Shown: one piece after another, positions 62,375 to 64,000 of the stretch
Layout: each line of letters opens with the position of its first letter
How positions within the stretch are numbered: position 1 is the first letter of the stretch
From: Amycolatopsis sp. WQ 127309
Lineage (GTDB): Bacteria > Actinomycetota > Actinomycetes > Mycobacteriales > Pseudonocardiaceae
Direction of reading: 5' to 3'
DNA length: 64,000 bases
Assembly: GCF_023023025.1 (NCBI RefSeq)
Contig: NZ_CP095481.1
Span: 868,001-932,000 of the forward strand
Translations under genes and position numbers: made by a program
Notes under the pieces: model-generated
Seen by the model: only the letters and a program-made list of their open reading frames with translations
What the model was told of the DNA's origin: nothing
Database searches by the model: none

Positions 62375-63561
62375 AGCGTGCGGTCCAGCCAGTCGTAGAC
62401 GCGGCCGGTCGCGAGCCGCTGCGCGCCGACGTGGCAGTGGGCGTCCGCGCCTTCCTCCGCCGTGAACGTCAGCAACGTCTTCGGCGCCGTCACGTGCTCG
62501 TACAGCCGGCGCGGCTCGGTTTCCGTCTCACCGGCGAAGAACAGGTCGTCCGCCGCTTCGCAGATCAGCGTCGGGCACGTGATCTTCTCCGCGATGCCGC
62601 CTTCGAGGGTGTACTCGAGGTACTTCGCGACGAACTCGCGGTCCGTCGCCGCGCCCAGGACGTACCGGCCGTGGTCGCACGCCCAGCGCAGGGTCGAGCT
62701 GGCCTGCCGGCCGGCGGCGAGCAGTGCGTCGAACTCCTCGTCGTGCTCGGCGTTGGCGCGGCGGACGATCTCGTCGCGGTCCCACGGCAGCATCGACGTC
62801 ACCGCGGAGCCCGCGTCGTAGACGCCGTCGACCGCGATCACCGCCGCCAGCCGCGGCTCGAACGCCGCCGCGCGCGGCGCGAGCTCGCCACCCAGGCTGA
62901 CGCCCAGCAACGCGATCCGCGCCGGGTCGACGCCGTCGAGGCCGAGCACGAAGTCCACCACCGGCGTGACGGCGTGCTCCCAGTCCGGCCGGAACACGAG
63001 CTTGTCGCGGTGCATCGCGCTCGGCTGGCCGGGACCGTCGAAGGTCAGGACGTGGTAGCCGCGCTCGGCGCCGGACGCCGCGCCGAAGAAGTGGAGTTCC
63101 TCGGCGCTGCCGTCGAAACCGCTGTGCATCACCAGGACCGGCTTCGGCCCGGCACCGGGCGCGCGGTAGAAGTAGCCCTGCAGCACCGTGCCCTCGTACG
63201 GGATTTCGACCGGCTCGGCGACGCCCGCGCGGCGGAAGCACTCGACGCTGCGGTCGTACGCCGCCGCGATCCGCGGGTCCGCCGGGTCGCCGTGCAGGAA
63301 GAAGTCCGCCGAGAAGTAGTACGTCGACGCGCGCAGCAGCAGATCGCGCGCGGTGACCGGGCTCGCGTCGGCCGCTTCGGCGTACAGCCGGTCGGCCAGG
63401 GCGCGGTAGGCGTCGTGCCAGCTGTCGTAGTCGCCCGGCGTCACGGTCGACGCCGCCGCGAGCACCTCGCCGAAGTCCGAACCGCCGTAGGCCGCGTGGC
63501 CGAACAGGCGCAGGGTCTCGAACCAGAACTGCGGGTCCTCGGTGAACATGAGCTGCTTCAT
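62371..63561 (-). CDS. Alpha/beta hydrolase, 2,6-dihydropseudooxynicotine hydrolase-like
   Basis: 396 residues. An N-terminal helical cap domain (residues about 1-120, including DYDSWHDAYRALADRLYAEA) precedes the alpha/beta-hydrolase core: nucleophile Ser in IALLGVSLGGELAPRAA, acid Asp in LICEAADDLFFAGETE and His in GADAHCHVGAQRL. The cap plus GVSLGGE layout recalls 2,6-dihydropseudooxynicotine hydrolase and related enzymes cleaving C-C bonds, but the substrate is unproven. Start overlaps the NmrA-like gene stop by four bases (ATGA), so the two are coupled. Confidence 0.85.
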   Translation of the reverse strand: MKQLMFTEDPQFWFETLRLFGHAAYGGSDFGEVLAAASTVTPGDYDSWHDAYRALADRLYAEAADASPVTARDLLLRASTYYFSADFFLHGDPADPRIAAAYDRSVECFRRAGVAEPVEIPYEGTVLQGYFYRAPGAGPKPVLVMHSGFDGSAEELHFFGAASGAERGYHVLTFDGPGQPSAMHRDKLVFRPDWEHAVTPVVDFVLGLDGVDPARIALLGVSLGGELAPRAAAFEPRLAAVIAVDGVYDAGSAVTSMLPWDRDEIVRRANAEHDEEFDALLAAGRQASSTLRWACDHGRYVLGAATDREFVAKYLEYTLEGGIAEKITCPTLICEAADDLFFAGETETEPRRLYEHVTAPKTLLTFTAEEGADAHCHVGAQRLATGRVYDWLDRTL

Positions 63562-64000
63562 CGGATTTCCTCCTCCACGAACGTGCGGAACGAACGAGCG
63601 GGCCGGCCGGTGACCTCTTCGACGGCCGGGGTGACGCGGTCTTCGGTGCCGCGGCGGATGTCCTCGTCGAGCGCGGCGAGAACGGCGGCGAACTCGGCGG
63701 GAATCCCGGACGCGGTAACCAAAGCGGCGAACTCGGCGGTGCTCACCGCGCGGTGCCGCACCGGACGTCCGGTGTGCGCGGCGACGATCTCGGCGGCTTC
63801 GGCGTAGCTGACCGCCGAAGGGCCGGTCAGGACGTGTTCGGTGTTGTGCGGTTCGGCGTCGGTCAGCGCGCGGACGGCGACCGCCGCGATGTCGCCGGCG
63901 TCGACGAACGCCACCCGGCCGTCCCCGGTGGCGGTGACGATCTCGCCGTCCCGCACGCCCTGGGCGACCAGGTGCTCGCCGGTGAAGTTCTGCATGAACC
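63558..64000 (-). CDS. NmrA-like NAD(P)-binding protein, 5' end outside the window
   Basis: The last 147 codons or so are seen; translation continues through the window edge (the codons before ATG 63995 read Trp-Phe, fitting the usual WFMQNF of the family). Lacks the N-terminal Rossmann glycine motif because it lies outside. Present: GDGRVAFVDAGDIAAVAVRA, HVLTGPSAVSYAEAAEIVAA and RPVRHRAVSTAEFAALV. Atypical short-chain dehydrogenase/NmrA group, often quinone reductase or redox sensor. Coupled to the hydrolase by an ATGA overlap. Confidence 0.85.
   Translation of the reverse strand, partial: FMQNFTGEHLVAQGVRDGEIVTATGDGRVAFVDAGDIAAVAVRALTDAEPHNTEHVLTGPSAVSYAEAAEIVAAHTGRPVRHRAVSTAEFAALVTASGIPAEFAAVLAALDEDIRRGTEDRVTPAVEEVTGRPARSFRTFVEEEIR

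Overview
The window is high-GC (roughly 70 percent or more by eye) actinomycete chromosome, most likely from Amycolatopsis or a close relative in Pseudonocardiaceae. Evidence: NucS (actinobacterial mismatch repair), CysO/CysM/Mec sulfur transfer, many GTG starts, GTGA/ATGA operon overlaps, and local gene orders that I recall from Mycobacterium tuberculosis (Rv1329c dinG, pncB1, clpS, DUF2017, P1 peptidase, mec, cysO, cysM, rhomboid, murI, Rv1339, rphA, Rv1341; and serB2-ctaD). No phage structural genes, transposase, CRISPR array or large biosynthetic cluster is visible.

Layout. 1-10.4 kb: accessory metabolism and regulators: a flavin monooxygenase divergent from a TetR regulator, a tRNA with a leucine anticodon but a short variable arm, a GlxA/AraC regulator, an aldo/keto reductase divergent from an AraC regulator, a toroid-fold protein, a lipoprotein and peroxiredoxin Bcp. 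10.4-13.8 kb: gene debris followed by a 932-residue membrane P-loop NTPase of KAP type, a possible defence or signalling protein. 13.8-24.1 kb: conserved housekeeping block on the minus strand (rdgB, rph, MBL hydrolase, murI, rhomboid; then cysM, cysO, mec, P1 peptidase, DUF2017, clpS). It is interrupted by a frameshifted arylamine N-acetyltransferase, an Asp/Glu racemase and an MBL hydrolase. 24.2-30.8 kb: NAD salvage (pncB, pncA), a KDPG aldolase, a secreted protein, bioY and dinG. 30.8-35.2 kb: OsmC protein, PTH2-type hydrolase, serB, ctaD. 35.3-45.8 kb: small enzymes, two Lrp regulators, a trans-sulfuration enzyme, an F420-type oxidoreductase, a deaminase and a fused double 3-hydroxyacyl-CoA dehydrogenase. 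45.9-51.5 kb: dhaKLM dihydroxyacetone kinase operon, a lipoprotein, and a sodium:solute symporter with a small partner. 51.5-58.7 kb: a papain-like protein, nucS with a DUF1653 gene, a Nudix hydrolase, an enoyl-CoA hydratase/GlxA pair, an isochorismatase and a MeaA-type mutase. 58.8-64 kb: two paralogous membrane PH-like proteins, three LysE-type exporters, an alpha/beta hydrolase and a partial NmrA-like gene.

Possible links: closely similar palindromes (TTACyrrCCGGTA-like) lie upstream of the monooxygenase/TetR pair, the 3-hydroxyacyl-CoA dehydrogenase and the MeaA mutase, suggesting a shared TetR-type acyl-CoA regulon. Four intergenic repeats stand out: an 11-bp minisatellite, a 30-bp duplicated hairpin element, a nine-unit 21-bp array and an eight-unit 23-27-bp degenerate array. 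Start codons below were chosen from ribosome binding sites, overlaps and family length; where two are plausible this is stated.
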